Of a stretch of 64,000 bases of DNA, positions 18,554 through 27,942 are shown piece by piece. Below the pieces are notes generated by a model that was given only the letters and a program-made list of their open reading frames with translations, was not told the DNA's origin and did no database searches. The stretch lies in contig NZ_BCYR01000004.1 in the NCBI RefSeq assembly GCF_001598295.1, positions 310,001 to 374,000 of the forward strand, in the 5' to 3' direction. A program made the position numbers and the translations under genes. The stretch comes from Klebsiella ornithinolytica NBRC 105727 = ATCC 31898. Lineage in GTDB: Bacteria > Pseudomonadota > Gammaproteobacteria > Enterobacterales > Enterobacteriaceae. The stretch's first letter is position 1. Each line of letters opens with the position of its first letter.

Positions 18554-18885
18554 TTAGCTTCGTACACGTTTCCCCGCAATCACCCCGATAAACTCTCTTA
18601 CCTGTTTCTGCTTCCTTGCCGACAGCTTCTCAACCCGACGCATCGCTGCTTCCAGCTCCGTTCCGGCTCTACTGCCGTCAGCACGATACAGCCTGCCATT
18701 GCCCGTACTTCCACCTTTGTACCCGTCGCGAACCCCGCGGCTTCCAGCCACTGACCCTTCATCGTTAACGCCGGAATAGGGCGGTAATCCGGAAAACGGC
18801 TCGCATAGCTCACGGTAAGCTGGCGCTTATTTTTCACTGGCGCTTCTGCATCGAATGAATCTGCAATACAATCGACTTCAGTCAT
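18554..18885 (-). pseudogene. symE: SymE-type toxin gene with one-base deletion
   Basis: The first frame from ATG 18885 reads [16 protein letters not shown]...[14 protein letters not shown], then [19 protein letters not shown] and GCIVLTA, closely matching E. coli SymE. After about 74 codons the frame is lost near 18664. The neighbouring frame supplies the normal end ([10 protein letters not shown]...[13 protein letters not shown]...GVIAGK) to 18554. Total length is 332 bases, one short of a whole frame. SymE is an SOS-induced AbrB-fold toxin that condenses nucleoids and is repressed by the antisense RNA SymR. Here it would be truncated and altered after about residue 74, so it is probably inactive. 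Confidence 0.85.
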
Positions 18886-18919
18886 AATTGCTATTCCGTA
18901 TAAATAGTGATTGTGATGA

Positions 18920-18953
18920 GCGATGCGGATGTGTTGGCGCATATCCGCATCGC
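18920..18953. ncRNA. Candidate SymR-like antisense RNA hairpin
   Basis: An 11-bp stem (GCGATGCGGAT/ATCCGCATCGC) with a 12-base loop lies in the symE leader, 35 bases upstream of its start codon. In E. coli the antisense RNA SymR covers this region. The RNA ends cannot be set from sequence alone, and no T tract follows on the plus strand. Confidence 0.35.
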
Positions 18954-18965
18954 GCTAAATAACAC

Positions 18966-18981
18966 CTGTAAATTTAACCAG
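18966..18981. promoter_or_regulatory. Candidate LexA box upstream of symE
   Basis: CTGT-N8-CCAG with an AT-rich centre, one base away from the CTGT-N8-ACAG consensus, 80 bases before the symE start. SOS control of symE is known in E. coli. Confidence 0.5.
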
Positions 18982-19187
18982 TGAAAAAGACAAAGTCCAG
19001 CGGATGATAAAACTTAATAGACGCGTTCTGGCTTGCTTTAAGAACCAGAGAATAATATTTGACGTGGATATTTACGCTGCGAAAGCAAAGCACCTGGATA
19101 GGCTTATTTCTGTGTGGCAATGAAAGGACTTAACCGCGTGGGATGACAATGCCATGAATAACGTGAAGGCTGAAAAACAGCAACAAA

Positions 19188-19218
19188 AACCTACGTTATC
19201 GTTAAGATAACGTAGGTT
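19188..19218. terminator. Terminator of xynTB
   Basis: Perfect 13-bp stem (AACCTACGTTATC and its complement) with a 5-base loop, ten bases beyond the xynB stop. On the minus strand it is followed by a T-rich run, giving an intrinsic terminator. Confidence 0.8.
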
Positions 19219-19227
19219 CATTATTAT

Positions 19228-20907
19228 TTAATTAAACCGTGATTCGCTGGCTTGCCAGCTATACGTACCATCGGCCATTAACGCATCGCCCAGCTCCTGA
19301 TAATGGAAATCGTAAAACTCTGCGCTGGCGTCATAACCTGAGTAGTCTACAGCCGCAAGGCCAACGAACGCCCCGGTAAAGAATCCGCCATAGCTTTGCA
19401 GCACGTAATCGTCGGAAAGAATGGCGGCATCTAATTTAACGGGGATTTCCGTGAAATTGATCCCATCAAAACTGTATTCATAGCTATACGTTTGTTTGCG
19501 AACCTTGCTGCGGAACCAGACGAACTCGGTCCCTTCGGGGATCTTGATAGCATCATCTTTCAAATATGACGTGTATTTCCCACGGTTATTTTCACCGACC
19601 TCAATAACTGAGCCATTAATCTCATTCCAGGTGATGAACACAAAGCTCCAGTGGCGATCGTTGTAGTAATTCGTTAATCCTGCCATCTGTTGATAATTGA
19701 ACGGATTAAATTTCACTTTAACCTGGGCATCAAAATAGAAGGCTTGCCAGCGTCGGGCAATAAGCGACAGGTTATGCGTATTGGCTAATGAACCCTGGCC
19801 GATTAACGTCAGCTTGCCATCGCCGGTGGTCCCCATTTTTTCTGTGAATGGAACCCGCAGCGTATTCCAGTTAGGATCGAGCGTTGCTGTTTTAAACGCA
19901 TCGTACTGGCTATGGTCTTTAGCACTTTCGGTGTAAATGGCATCGGTTGGCCCTTCGACAAAGGTTTTTCCGCCGTGGCCCCCTTCGATACGCGGCCAGC
20001 CGTCCGCATCCCAATACACTTTCTGGATCGCGGTTTCTCTGCCCAGAGTTGACCAGCCACGAGGATCATAGGCCGACTCACCTGGACGATTCCACGGACG
20101 GGCGCAGAGCGAGGCATAATACCACTCACCTTTCGGGGTGGAGACCAAAGCGCCATGCCCTTGTTTCTGGATATAGCTGTCCGGGGTATCGACGTTTGTT
20201 AAGAAGACTTCCCCTGGCTCGGTTTCAAAGCTGTTGGCCTCTAAGGTTTTGGAGCGCGCAACAACCTCCTGGTGGGTAAAGACGGTCCCCCCCTGCGCGG
20301 CGAAAAGATAATAATAGCCGTTCAGTTTGTAGAGGTGTGGCCCCTCGACGAGTGCAACGGCGGTGCCCCGATAGATGGTCCGCGCGGTTGCCGGTTTTAA
20401 TTTCAGTGTCCTGGTATCAAGCTCAGTTAACGTGATGCCATCGAAGGGGTGATGGTACTCTCGATGGTCCCAGGTTTGCTGCACGATATATTTACGCCCA
20501 TCATCGTCATGGAAAAGCGAGGCATCAAAACCGACGCCATTCAGTTTGACAGGATCTGTCCACGGACCACGGATATCGGTCGCGGTGGTCAGATAGTTGG
20601 TCATGTCTTTAAAGGCGCCTTCGGTGATTTTCACATCGGTATACACTAACCAGAATTGGCCATCGGCATACGAGAGCGCCGGCGCCCAAATCCCACCTGA
20701 TGAAGGATTGCCTTTCATATCTAAAAGGGTCGTCGTCGACAAGGGACTGGGGAGCAGATTCCAGTGTTGCAGGTCCTTTGACTCATGCAAACGAACGCCA
20801 GGGAACCACTCAAATGTCGAGTTGGCGATATAGTAGGTGTCCCCAACACGGATAATACTGGGGTCTGCATTAAATCCGGGTAATACAGGGTTTTGAATAA
20901 GTGACAT
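19228..20907 (-). CDS. xynB: Beta-xylosidase, glycoside hydrolase family 43
   Basis: Cytoplasmic 559-residue enzyme that releases xylose from xylobiose and short xylo-oligosaccharides. The GH43 catalytic residues are visible: the base Asp15 in GFNADPS, a pKa-modulating Asp128 in VGFDASLFHDDDG, and the acid Glu188 in LVEGPHLYK. A beta-sandwich domain typical of the long GH43 enzymes fills the C-terminal part. It follows the xynT transporter gene by about 60 bases and ends at a strong terminator, so the two form an operon. Divergent to them is a xylose isomerase gene, which completes a short xyloside route. Confidence 0.93.
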   Translation of the reverse strand: MSLIQNPVLPGFNADPSIIRVGDTYYIANSTFEWFPGVRLHESKDLQHWNLLPSPLSTTTLLDMKGNPSSGGIWAPALSYADGQFWLVYTDVKITEGAFKDMTNYLTTATDIRGPWTDPVKLNGVGFDASLFHDDDGRKYIVQQTWDHREYHHPFDGITLTELDTRTLKLKPATARTIYRGTAVALVEGPHLYKLNGYYYLFAAQGGTVFTHQEVVARSKTLEANSFETEPGEVFLTNVDTPDSYIQKQGHGALVSTPKGEWYYASLCARPWNRPGESAYDPRGWSTLGRETAIQKVYWDADGWPRIEGGHGGKTFVEGPTDAIYTESAKDHSQYDAFKTATLDPNWNTLRVPFTEKMGTTGDGKLTLIGQGSLANTHNLSLIARRWQAFYFDAQVKVKFNPFNYQQMAGLTNYYNDRHWSFVFITWNEINGSVIEVGENNRGKYTSYLKDDAIKIPEGTEFVWFRSKVRKQTYSYEYSFDGINFTEIPVKLDAAILSDDYVLQSYGGFFTGAFVGLAAVDYSGYDASAEFYDFHYQELGDALMADGTYSWQASESRFN

Positions 20908-20966
20908 ATCATTCTACCTTTTTAAAATTTCCAAATTTATATTTCTGAATTTTTATTAATTTTTAA

Positions 20967-22421
20967 CTATACCCGGATCTCATCCAGCTGACGGTTGATC
21001 TCGGTGACATTTTTGTCTGAGATAGGATAGAGTTGAATAATGATCATCGAAATAGCGGCTAACACAATGGGCATCCACACCGCGGTCATAATGATTCCGT
21101 CGATCGCATTGGCACTTTGTTGCGCGCCGGTTTCGCTAAAGCCATAGGCGGCCAGTAACCAAAGTGGAATCGCGCCGCCAATCGTGAAACCAATCTTGAA
21201 GAACAGTCCCATAATCGCATTAATGATTGCGGCATTGCGTTTGCCTGATTTTAATTCGCCATAGGCAATCACTTCTGGAACAAGCGCCCACATGAAGCCA
21301 GTCGCCGAGGTTAAGCCCCATTGTTTAATGAAGGTTGCGACGTAAGCAAGCCACAGGGCATCGTGCATGCCTTCGCGTGACCACACGTAGGTCAGTAATT
21401 CACCCACAATAAACATGCCAAGGAAAAGATGGAAGAAGCCTTTTTTACCGAAGATTTTCTTCAGTCTGGACCAGAAAATAGGGAAGATGATGCCGGGAAT
21501 TGAGGCGACAAGACCAATCGCTCCCATCCATTCAGAATGACCGACAACAAACTGATTGAAAAAGCCATTTACCGTGTTCATGAAAAACATGAAGGTAAAA
21601 GCTAACATGAAAAAGAATCCGAGAATGACAAGCGGCCGGTTATTTTTGAGTTCAAGGAATAAATCTGTCGCTTTTACGTTAGCCGTCTGTTCTGCCGTCG
21701 CAACCACACGCTCTTTGGTGAATTTATAGCAGAAGAAAAGCGCCGCTGCGCCGATTAACATATAAATTGAGTAAACGCCAAACCACGCATAGTTAGCCGA
21801 CGGGTCGGTATAGTTACCCATATTCAGCTGGAGGCCAAAAAAACCCGTATCCTTGAGGCTGCGATCTTTGGGGGAGGCCATCTGCACAAACATCGGGAAC
21901 AGGGTATAAACAAGCAGGTTGGCGCTGTTTGCCAGCATCATGCGGGTACTGGTCAGTTTATCAATCGATTCAGGATCTCTCGTCAATGATGCATTAAGCG
22001 AACCATAAGGAATATTCACCAATGAATAAACTAAATCCAGCGCCAGATAAATGATAAACGCAAATGGAACCGAACCTCTTATTCCGGGAATAGGCGCAAA
22101 AAGCAACGCGGAAAGAATCACGAGGGGAATGCCCGCTCTTAAAAGCCAGGGGCGATATTTACCCGCACTTGAACTTCTTTTGTCAACATAGGTGCCGACC
22201 ATCGGATCCCAGAAAACATTAACGATGCGCACAAACAGAAATATAAACCCCGCCGTCGCGGTGCTGATGGTATTTACCGTCAACATGTGAAGAGCAAGAA
22301 AACCGCCTATCGTACCAAAAACAAGGTTTTGCGCAAAATCACCCATCCCATAACCAATGCGTTCCCCACGAGTTAATTTATGATATTCATCATGCCGACT
22401 TTGCATTATGTTTTTGCTCAT
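20967..22421 (-). CDS. xynT: Xyloside transporter, GPH (MFS) family
   Basis: Twelve-segment sugar:cation symporter of 484 residues in the glycoside-pentoside-hexuronide family. The start MSKNIMQSRHDEYHKL and GYGMGDFAQN match the family N terminus, and DPMVGTYVDKRSSSAGKYRPW is the conserved loop between segments 2 and 3. I chose ATG 22421; a TTG three codons earlier has a ribosome site too close. It presumably imports xylobiose or other xylosides for XynB. The intergenic region upstream is shared with xylA and holds a CRP-like site. Confidence 0.9.
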   Translation of the reverse strand: MSKNIMQSRHDEYHKLTRGERIGYGMGDFAQNLVFGTIGGFLALHMLTVNTISTATAGFIFLFVRIVNVFWDPMVGTYVDKRSSSAGKYRPWLLRAGIPLVILSALLFAPIPGIRGSVPFAFIIYLALDLVYSLVNIPYGSLNASLTRDPESIDKLTSTRMMLANSANLLVYTLFPMFVQMASPKDRSLKDTGFFGLQLNMGNYTDPSANYAWFGVYSIYMLIGAAALFFCYKFTKERVVATAEQTANVKATDLFLELKNNRPLVILGFFFMLAFTFMFFMNTVNGFFNQFVVGHSEWMGAIGLVASIPGIIFPIFWSRLKKIFGKKGFFHLFLGMFIVGELLTYVWSREGMHDALWLAYVATFIKQWGLTSATGFMWALVPEVIAYGELKSGKRNAAIINAIMGLFFKIGFTIGGAIPLWLLAAYGFSETGAQQSANAIDGIIMTAVWMPIVLAAISMIIIQLYPISDKNVTEINRQLDEIRV

Positions 22422-22721
22422 TCTAATCAAGTCTCCGGTTTCTTTTGAGAATGTGAAACACTTTCTGACACAGATGACCTCCGGGAATCCATTACGATTT
22501 TACATTAAGTAATTATGTTTTTTTACTTCTGTGATCATCGAAACTCAGGCTCTCTCGAGGCCGCGTATCCCGCCTGTTGACGCGCCGCTGACAGGCAATA
22601 TCTGCGGCAGGTAAATGTCCCCCGGCAACAGCTGATTTTTATTTTAGTGATTGTCACCTGAAACCCTCGGGAAGGGAAGGGGAAGTATGGTTATCAATGT
22701 ATTTAATATATGACGTTATTA

Positions 22722-22741
22722 TTTGCGAGATGGTTCACATT
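22722..22741. promoter_or_regulatory. Candidate CRP site between xynT and xylA
   Basis: TGCGA-N6-TCACA (core 22724-22739) differs from the CRP consensus TGTGA-N6-TCACA by one base, 113 bases before the xylA start. It would suit catabolite control of one or both divergent units. The rest of the 430-base region is AT-rich and has no clear XylR operator that I can call. Confidence 0.55.
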
Positions 22742-22852
22742 TGCGCATTTTCTTAATTGCCGAATGAAATAACGTAATTGAGCCACCTGCCAGGAAAATA
22801 CAGGATAGGTCAAAATTATTTATTTTTCGCTTCCTGAATGACGGAGTTCATT

Positions 22853-24172
22853 ATGCCAGTTTATTTCGAACAGCTTGACCGCATACGTTTTGAAGGTCCA
22901 AAAACAGCAAACCCGCTGGCTTTTCGCCACTACAACCCGGATGAAATCGTGCTGGGAAAAAGGATGGCAGACCACCTGCGCTTTGCTGCCTGCTACTGGC
23001 ACAACTTCTGCTGGAATGGCGCCGATATGTTTGGCAGCGGTTCTTTTGAACGACCCTGGCAACAAGCGGGGGACGCGCTGAGCCAGGCAAAATGTAAAGC
23101 TGACGTCGCTTTCGAATTCTTCCATAAGCTCAACGTGCCGTATTACTGCTTCCACGATGTGGACGTCTCGCCAGAAGGCGCATCGTTAAAAGAATATCTG
23201 AATAACTTCGCCAGAATGACCGAAGTGCTGGCGCAAAAACAGCAGGAAAGCGGGGTGAAATTGCTGTGGGGGACTGCTAACTGTTTTACCAACCCGCGCT
23301 ACGCCGCCGGAGCGGCAACCAACCCCGATCCGGACGTCTTTGCCTGGGCGGCAGCCCAGGTCGTTGCCGCCATGAATGCCACCCACCAGTTGGGCGGCGA
23401 AAACTATGTGCTCTGGGGCGGTCGCGAAGGCTACGAATCCCTGCTGAATACGGATTTGCGCCAGGAGCGCGAGCAAATTGGCCGCTTCCTGCAGATGGTG
23501 GTTGAGCACAAACACAAAACGGGTTTCCGTGGCACGCTGCTTATCGAACCTAAACCGCAGGAACCCACGAAGCATCAATATGATTACGATGTCGCGACGG
23601 TCTATGGCTTCCTCAAGCAATTTGGCCTGGAAAAAGAGATCAAGGTGAACATTGAGGCCAACCACGCAACGCTTGCCGGGCACTCTTTCCACCATGAAAT
23701 CGCCAGCGCCATTGCCCTGGATATTTTCGGCTCCGTTGATGCCAACCGCGGTGATGCCCAGCTCGGCTGGGATACGGATCAGTTCCCGAACAGCGTAGAA
23801 GAAAACACGCTGGTCATGTACGAGATCCTTAAAGCCGGCGGCTTTACCACCGGTGGCCTGAACTTTGATGCCAAAGTCCGTCGCCAAAGCACCGATAAAT
23901 ATGACCTGTTCCATGGCCATATTGGCGCGATGGATGTGATGGCGCTGGCACTCAAAAAGGCCGCTCGCATGATTGAAGACGGTCAGCTGGAGCAACGTGT
24001 TGCAAAACGCTATGCCGGCTGGAGCGATGAAGTGGGTCAGCAAATTCTGCAAGGGAAAATGTCGCTGGCGCAAACTGCTCGCTACGCTGAACAGCATAAC
24101 CTTAATCCTCAGCATCAAAGCGGACATCAGGAATTACTCGAAAACCTGGTTAACGCGTATCTCTTCGACTGA
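22853..24172 (+). CDS. xylA: Xylose isomerase
   Basis: Converts D-xylose to D-xylulose in the cytoplasm. The 439-residue product is similar along its whole length to E. coli XylA. Key blocks are [11 protein letters not shown] with the catalytic histidine, [10 protein letters not shown] and [16 protein letters not shown] with metal ligands, and [20 protein letters not shown] 22853 is chosen because ACGGAG lies six bases upstream; an in-frame ATG at 22838 would include that ribosome site in the coding sequence. It stands alone next to xynTB rather than with xylB and xylFGH, so it is probably a second, xyloside-linked isomerase. Confidence 0.93.
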   Translation: MPVYFEQLDRIRFEGPKTANPLAFRHYNPDEIVLGKRMADHLRFAACYWHNFCWNGADMFGSGSFERPWQQAGDALSQAKCKADVAFEFFHKLNVPYYCFHDVDVSPEGASLKEYLNNFARMTEVLAQKQQESGVKLLWGTANCFTNPRYAAGAATNPDPDVFAWAAAQVVAAMNATHQLGGENYVLWGGREGYESLLNTDLRQEREQIGRFLQMVVEHKHKTGFRGTLLIEPKPQEPTKHQYDYDVATVYGFLKQFGLEKEIKVNIEANHATLAGHSFHHEIASAIALDIFGSVDANRGDAQLGWDTDQFPNSVEENTLVMYEILKAGGFTTGGLNFDAKVRRQSTDKYDLFHGHIGAMDVMALALKKAARMIEDGQLEQRVAKRYAGWSDEVGQQILQGKMSLAQTARYAEQHNLNPQHQSGHQELLENLVNAYLFD

Positions 24173-24184
24173 ATCCTGCTTGCA

Positions 24185-24200
24185 TGCCCCTGCGGGGGCA
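24185..24200 (+). terminator. Terminator of xylA
   Basis: Stem TGCCCC/GGGGCA with a 4-base loop, followed by TTTATT, 13 bases after the stop codon. Confidence 0.75.
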
Positions 24201-24204
24201 TTTA

Positions 24205-24702
24205 TTGCCGGTGTTATTTATCATGACTGGAATTTATTTCGGCGCATTCGCTGTGAACCCGATGCGGTACTGATATATAGACGACTTCTGCGTACTGATA
24301 AATACACTCTCAGCACTACCGAAGAGCAAAAAATACAGAGAATCCTCGGGCCACAGAAATTGCGGGGAATAAAGTTAAAGAGAACCATTGATGAAACCTG
24401 CCTTTGCCGACAACCTCTGCTGGGGCAGCACCTGTTGTCTACGACAAACCGAGAAGGAGGGCCAAAGACCGCTGTAATGGCAATCATCGATAATGCTGGT
24501 TGGTGAATTATCCGAAGATATGATTCATCTGCATCAGCACGCATCAGCAAATATCACTCATGGAGACATTATCACGATAATAGCGTAAAGCCTCTGCGAC
24601 CGTAAAAATAACAATGATATTGTTCTTATGATAGCGACATATTCTGTCACCCAGAATGGGATTGTTATTATCTGAATACAATTAAACTATATTGAGATAG
24701 AC
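24205..24702. other. Intergenic region between xylA and the porin gene
   Basis: About 500 bases with no gene that I can support. The last 150 bases are AT-rich and should hold the porin promoter. Confidence 0.4.
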
Positions 24703-26091
24703 ATGAACATGATAAAAAAACTTCCATTAACGATGGCGGTTATCGCCGCGCTTTGCCCTTTTTCCTCTGTTATGGCCCAAGAATTTACTCAGGAACAAAT
24801 TGACGCCATTGTGGCGAAAGCCGTCGATAAGGCGCTGGCTGACCGCCAGGCGAAAATGGACGCCGCCGCCGCCAGGAAGGTGGATCTGGAAACCAACCCG
24901 CAAACCACCGCCGCTTCGCCGGATATGGCGATTCCATTCGGTCTGAAGTTTAGCGGCTACGCCCGCTACGGCGCCCATTTCCAGACCGGCGATCAGAAGT
25001 TCGTTGGCGTCGATGGCTCCTATAACGGCGCCTCGGCGATTGGTCGTCTGGGTAACGAAGGCAACGGCGGCGAGTTCCAGATTACCAAAGCCTTTAAGAG
25101 CAGCCAGGGCGCCATCTGGGATATCAACGTGATGTTCGACCACTGGAGCGACGAAGTTAACCTCAAGAAGGCCTACGTTGGCGTCACCAACGTGCTGGCA
25201 TCCAATCCCGGCGCCTATATCTGGGCCGGTCGTGACTTCCACCAGCGTCCACAGCAGGGGATCAACGACTACTTCTGGATGAACCACGACGGTCAGGGCG
25301 CCGGGGTGAAAAACTTCGATATCGGCGGCGTTCAGTTCGATGTCGCCGCGGTTTCGCAGGTCGAGTCCTGTAGTCCGGAAGTCATGGCCGATGAGTCTAA
25401 CCCGTCGCGCATCACCTGTACCGGCGGCTCCGGGACCGGCGACGACGGTCACTATGCGCTGACCACCAAAACCCACAACATTAAGGCCGGCCCCATCGAT
25501 GTCGAGGTCTACGCCAACTACGGCTTTGACTCCAAGGCGGTGGACAACGACGCGCAGATTGATGCCTGGCAGGGCGGCCTGCTGTTGAGCCACGCCAACA
25601 GCGACGACAGCGGCGTGAACAAAGTTATCCTGCGCTATTCCGATAACGCCGATAACAGCGTTTACAACAAAACGGACGGGTTGACCACCGTCTACGCCAG
25701 CTTCGAAGGTAACTATAAGTTCACCCGGCAGGCGCAGGTCGAATACCTGTTGGCCTTCCATGACTATGACAACAGCAAGGACAACACCGACAACCGCAAG
25801 AACTACGGCGCCATCGTCCGTCCGATGTACTTCTGGAACGATGTGCACTCCACCTGGCTGGAAGCGGGCTACCAGCGCGTTGATTACGATCAGGGCGGGG
25901 ATAACCACGGCTGGAAGCTGACGCTGTCGCAGAACATCGCCATCGGGATGGGGCCGGAGTTCCGTCCGATGCTGCGCTTCTACGTCACCGGCGGTCAGGT
26001 CGATAATAACCATACCGCGAAGGTGAACGGCACCCGCGACGAGCAGCTGGACTCCCTGAACGTCGGCGGCATGTTTGAAGCGTGGTTCTGA
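24703..26091 (+). CDS. LamB-family carbohydrate porin
   Basis: Outer-membrane sugar channel of 462 residues, somewhat longer than maltoporin. A signal peptide (ending near VMAQ, residue 26) is followed by a charged helical segment (QEQIDAIVAKAVDKALADRQ) and then a LamB-type barrel from about residue 85 (GLKFSGYARYGAHFQ) to the C-terminal phenylalanine (GGMFEAWF) required for outer-membrane insertion. The helical extension is seen in ScrY and BglH relatives. Blocks such as AGRDFHQRPQQGINDYFW are typical of the family. No matching transporter is adjacent; the xyloside genes on its left are possible partners, but the substrate is not shown. Confidence 0.88.
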   Translation: MNMIKKLPLTMAVIAALCPFSSVMAQEFTQEQIDAIVAKAVDKALADRQAKMDAAAARKVDLETNPQTTAASPDMAIPFGLKFSGYARYGAHFQTGDQKFVGVDGSYNGASAIGRLGNEGNGGEFQITKAFKSSQGAIWDINVMFDHWSDEVNLKKAYVGVTNVLASNPGAYIWAGRDFHQRPQQGINDYFWMNHDGQGAGVKNFDIGGVQFDVAAVSQVESCSPEVMADESNPSRITCTGGSGTGDDGHYALTTKTHNIKAGPIDVEVYANYGFDSKAVDNDAQIDAWQGGLLLSHANSDDSGVNKVILRYSDNADNSVYNKTDGLTTVYASFEGNYKFTRQAQVEYLLAFHDYDNSKDNTDNRKNYGAIVRPMYFWNDVHSTWLEAGYQRVDYDQGGDNHGWKLTLSQNIAIGMGPEFRPMLRFYVTGGQVDNNHTAKVNGTRDEQLDSLNVGGMFEAWF

Positions 26092-26160
26092 TGTCTCGTT
26101 AAGACGCTATCCTTCTGGTGAGTCGCATCGATACTGAAAAAGGCGAACACGGTAGCCAGT

Positions 26161-26262
26161 TTTAGTGGGCGACGACCCTGGCACCCAGCGGAGATTATTG
26201 CGCAATTGCAAAAGCGCAATCTGTCGCAGGGGGCGCCATCGCGGGAGGTCATGGCGGTATAG
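26161..26262 (+). pseudogene. Remnant of an Nlp/SfsB-type regulator
   Basis: The plus strand reads WHPAEIIAQLQKRNLSQ without a start codon and stops at 26262. This matches HPADIIAQLKKRNLSL in the intact regulator gene at 28068-28325. Only the first helix region remains, so it is a broken second copy or a relic of a related gene. Confidence 0.6.
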
Positions 26263-26282
26263 CCGGTTTGAGCTATACCGCC
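26253..26282. terminator. Hairpin after yjhP
   Basis: Perfect 10-bp stem GGCGGTATAG/CTATACCGCC with a 10-base loop, ten bases past the yjhP stop codon; no T tract. Confidence 0.45.
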
Positions 26283-26291
26283 AGCTTCATT

Positions 26292-27038
26292 TCATCGGGC
26301 GATTAATGCAAACACGCCCCAGCCAAAGTATTCCCGGGTCCAGGTGACATGACGTTGGGGGGCTGTCGTCAGCTCATTTCGAACCTCGGGGGCCATGTCA
26401 TCGTCAGGGTTTTCCTCCAGCCAGCGGCGCATCGTGAGCCACTTCGCGGCTTCGTAGCGGTCCCAGCCCTCCTGATCCGCCAGCACCATTTCCACCACGT
26501 CATAGCCGAGGTTGTCGAAAGAGGCCACAAGGTCGGGGAGAGGGAGAAAATCAGCCACCGAGGAGACTCCGCAGGCCTGGGCTATCTCTTCCGACGCAGG
26601 TAGCTGACGCCAGTAGGGTTCGCCAATAAGCATGATCCCGCCCGGTTTCAGGCTCTGCGCCAGCAGCCCGACTGTCCCGGCAAACCCACCGGCAATCCAT
26701 GTCGCGCCGACGCAGGCGGCCACATCGTATTTCTCTTCTGCAACATACCCTGCGGCATCGTCATGAATGAAATGCACCTTACTGCTGACGCCGAGCTCTT
26801 CCGCGCGCCGCCTGGCCTGCGCGGTGAACAGCGGGCTCATATCGATGCCGGTGCCGGTCACGGCATAATCGCGGGCCCAGGTGCAGAGCATCTCCCCCGA
26901 GCCGTTGCCGAGGTCAAGGATGCTGGTGTCCGGCTTCATGCGTAACACGCGACCCAACGTGGCGTACTTTTCCGGGGTGAACGGATTATGAATGCGGTGC
27001 TCGCTTTCGCTAATCGTAAAAATACGTGGGATATCCAA
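26292..27038 (-). CDS. yjhP: SAM-dependent methyltransferase YjhP
   Basis: Class I methyltransferase of 248 residues with the SAM-binding motif ILDLGNGSGEML (about residue 40) and an acidic residue after the second strand (GTGIDMS). It is very close to E. coli YjhP. The start codon is TTG at 27038 with AGGAA seven bases upstream. In E. coli yjhP is the last gene of topAI-yjhQ-yjhP; here topAI precedes it, but yjhQ is missing or reduced to scraps. The substrate is unknown. Confidence 0.85.
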   Translation of the reverse strand: MDIPRIFTISESEHRIHNPFTPEKYATLGRVLRMKPDTSILDLGNGSGEMLCTWARDYAVTGTGIDMSPLFTAQARRRAEELGVSSKVHFIHDDAAGYVAEEKYDVAACVGATWIAGGFAGTVGLLAQSLKPGGIMLIGEPYWRQLPASEEIAQACGVSSVADFLPLPDLVASFDNLGYDVVEMVLADQEGWDRYEAAKWLTMRRWLEENPDDDMAPEVRNELTTAPQRHVTWTREYFGWGVFALIAR

Positions 27039-27188
27039 TGTTAAATTCCTTATATAGCGTTGAGTATGAAGAGGGAGTTCCTGTGAGGTTTTTGCTTTTT
27101 CAGCCAGCAGAGCAAACAGCTTTCTTCCGCTGACAGCTGGATGTGCCGGGGGGCGAAAATAAGGGTGCTGATATCCATCATGCTCTCC
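27039..27188 (-). pseudogene. Possible residue of yjhQ
   Basis: Between topAI and yjhP, where E. coli has the yjhQ antitoxin gene, only 150 bases remain. They hold a 43-codon frame (from ATG 27184, MMDISTLIFAPRHIQLSAEE) that has a ribosome site, plus an overlapping frame reading LFALLAEKAKTSQELPLHTQ. This suggests an internally deleted and frameshifted gene. Its identity with yjhQ is inferred from position only. Confidence 0.35.
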
Positions 27189-27464
<276 letters not shown>

Positions 27465-27522
27465 TCATCATGTGCAAAACGTGCAAACACACAGCGGTGT
27501 CCGCATTCGATTTCGGCGCATT

Positions 27523-27585
27523 GATAATCAGTCCGGCCTGAAAAGGTCGGGGAACTGATTATCCGATGATGACATTCTCCAGCAT
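27523..27585 (-). promoter_or_regulatory. topAI leader: 8-codon uORF and hairpin
   Basis: On the minus strand a small frame (MLENVIIG, 27585-27559) with GAGG five bases upstream ends inside one arm of a hairpin. The arms are ACTGATTATC (27554-27563) and GATAATCAGT (27523-27532), with a GC-rich inner stem. E. coli topAI is controlled by a leader ORF (toiL) that senses ribosome-targeting antibiotics; this arrangement fits that control. Confidence 0.5.
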
Positions 27586-27696
27586 CAAAGCCTCGGGTTG
27601 AGTAGATAGGTATTTACGGGGTGAATGATAACACCTGTTTTTTATCAGGGAATAGCCCAGGTTAAAAAGTGTGATCCGGATAAACTCGCCTGACGC

Positions 27697-27942
27697 TCAG
27701 CGCTGATACCAGCCGGCGACCACTTCCGCCAGATCGTCTTCAACGGTATAGAAATAACAGGCCGGGATCTTCAGCACGTCTGCCAGCCGACAGGCCAGCG
27801 CGAAGTCAGGGGTGTGGATGCCGCGTTCATACTGGTTCATCCGCGCGCTCGCCGTCGCCTCATCAATACCCGCGAGGATACCCAGCTTTTGTTGGGAGAG
27901 TCCCGTTCTGAGGCGCGCTTCTTTTAGACGGTGCGGCAGCAT
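27697..27942 (-). CDS. XRE-family helix-turn-helix regulator
   Basis: An 81-residue Cro/CI-type DNA-binding protein: LKEARLRTGLSQQKLGILAGIDEATASARMNQYERG, then LACRLADVLKIPACYFY. The helix-turn-helix spans about residues 14-45. It stands alone and is divergent from the Nlp-type gene across about 125 bases, a layout typical of small autoregulated repressors. The target is unknown. Confidence 0.85.
   Translation of the reverse strand: MLPHRLKEARLRTGLSQQKLGILAGIDEATASARMNQYERGIHTPDFALACRLADVLKIPACYFYTVEDDLAEVVAGWYQR

Noticed and set aside
23186..24127. Minus-strand frame of 313 codons across xylA
   Set aside because: Shadow of a gene with unmistakable xylose isomerase motifs.
24727..26013. Minus-strand frame of 428 codons across the porin gene
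   Set aside because: Antisense to a clear LamB-family gene, with no ribosome site or family features.
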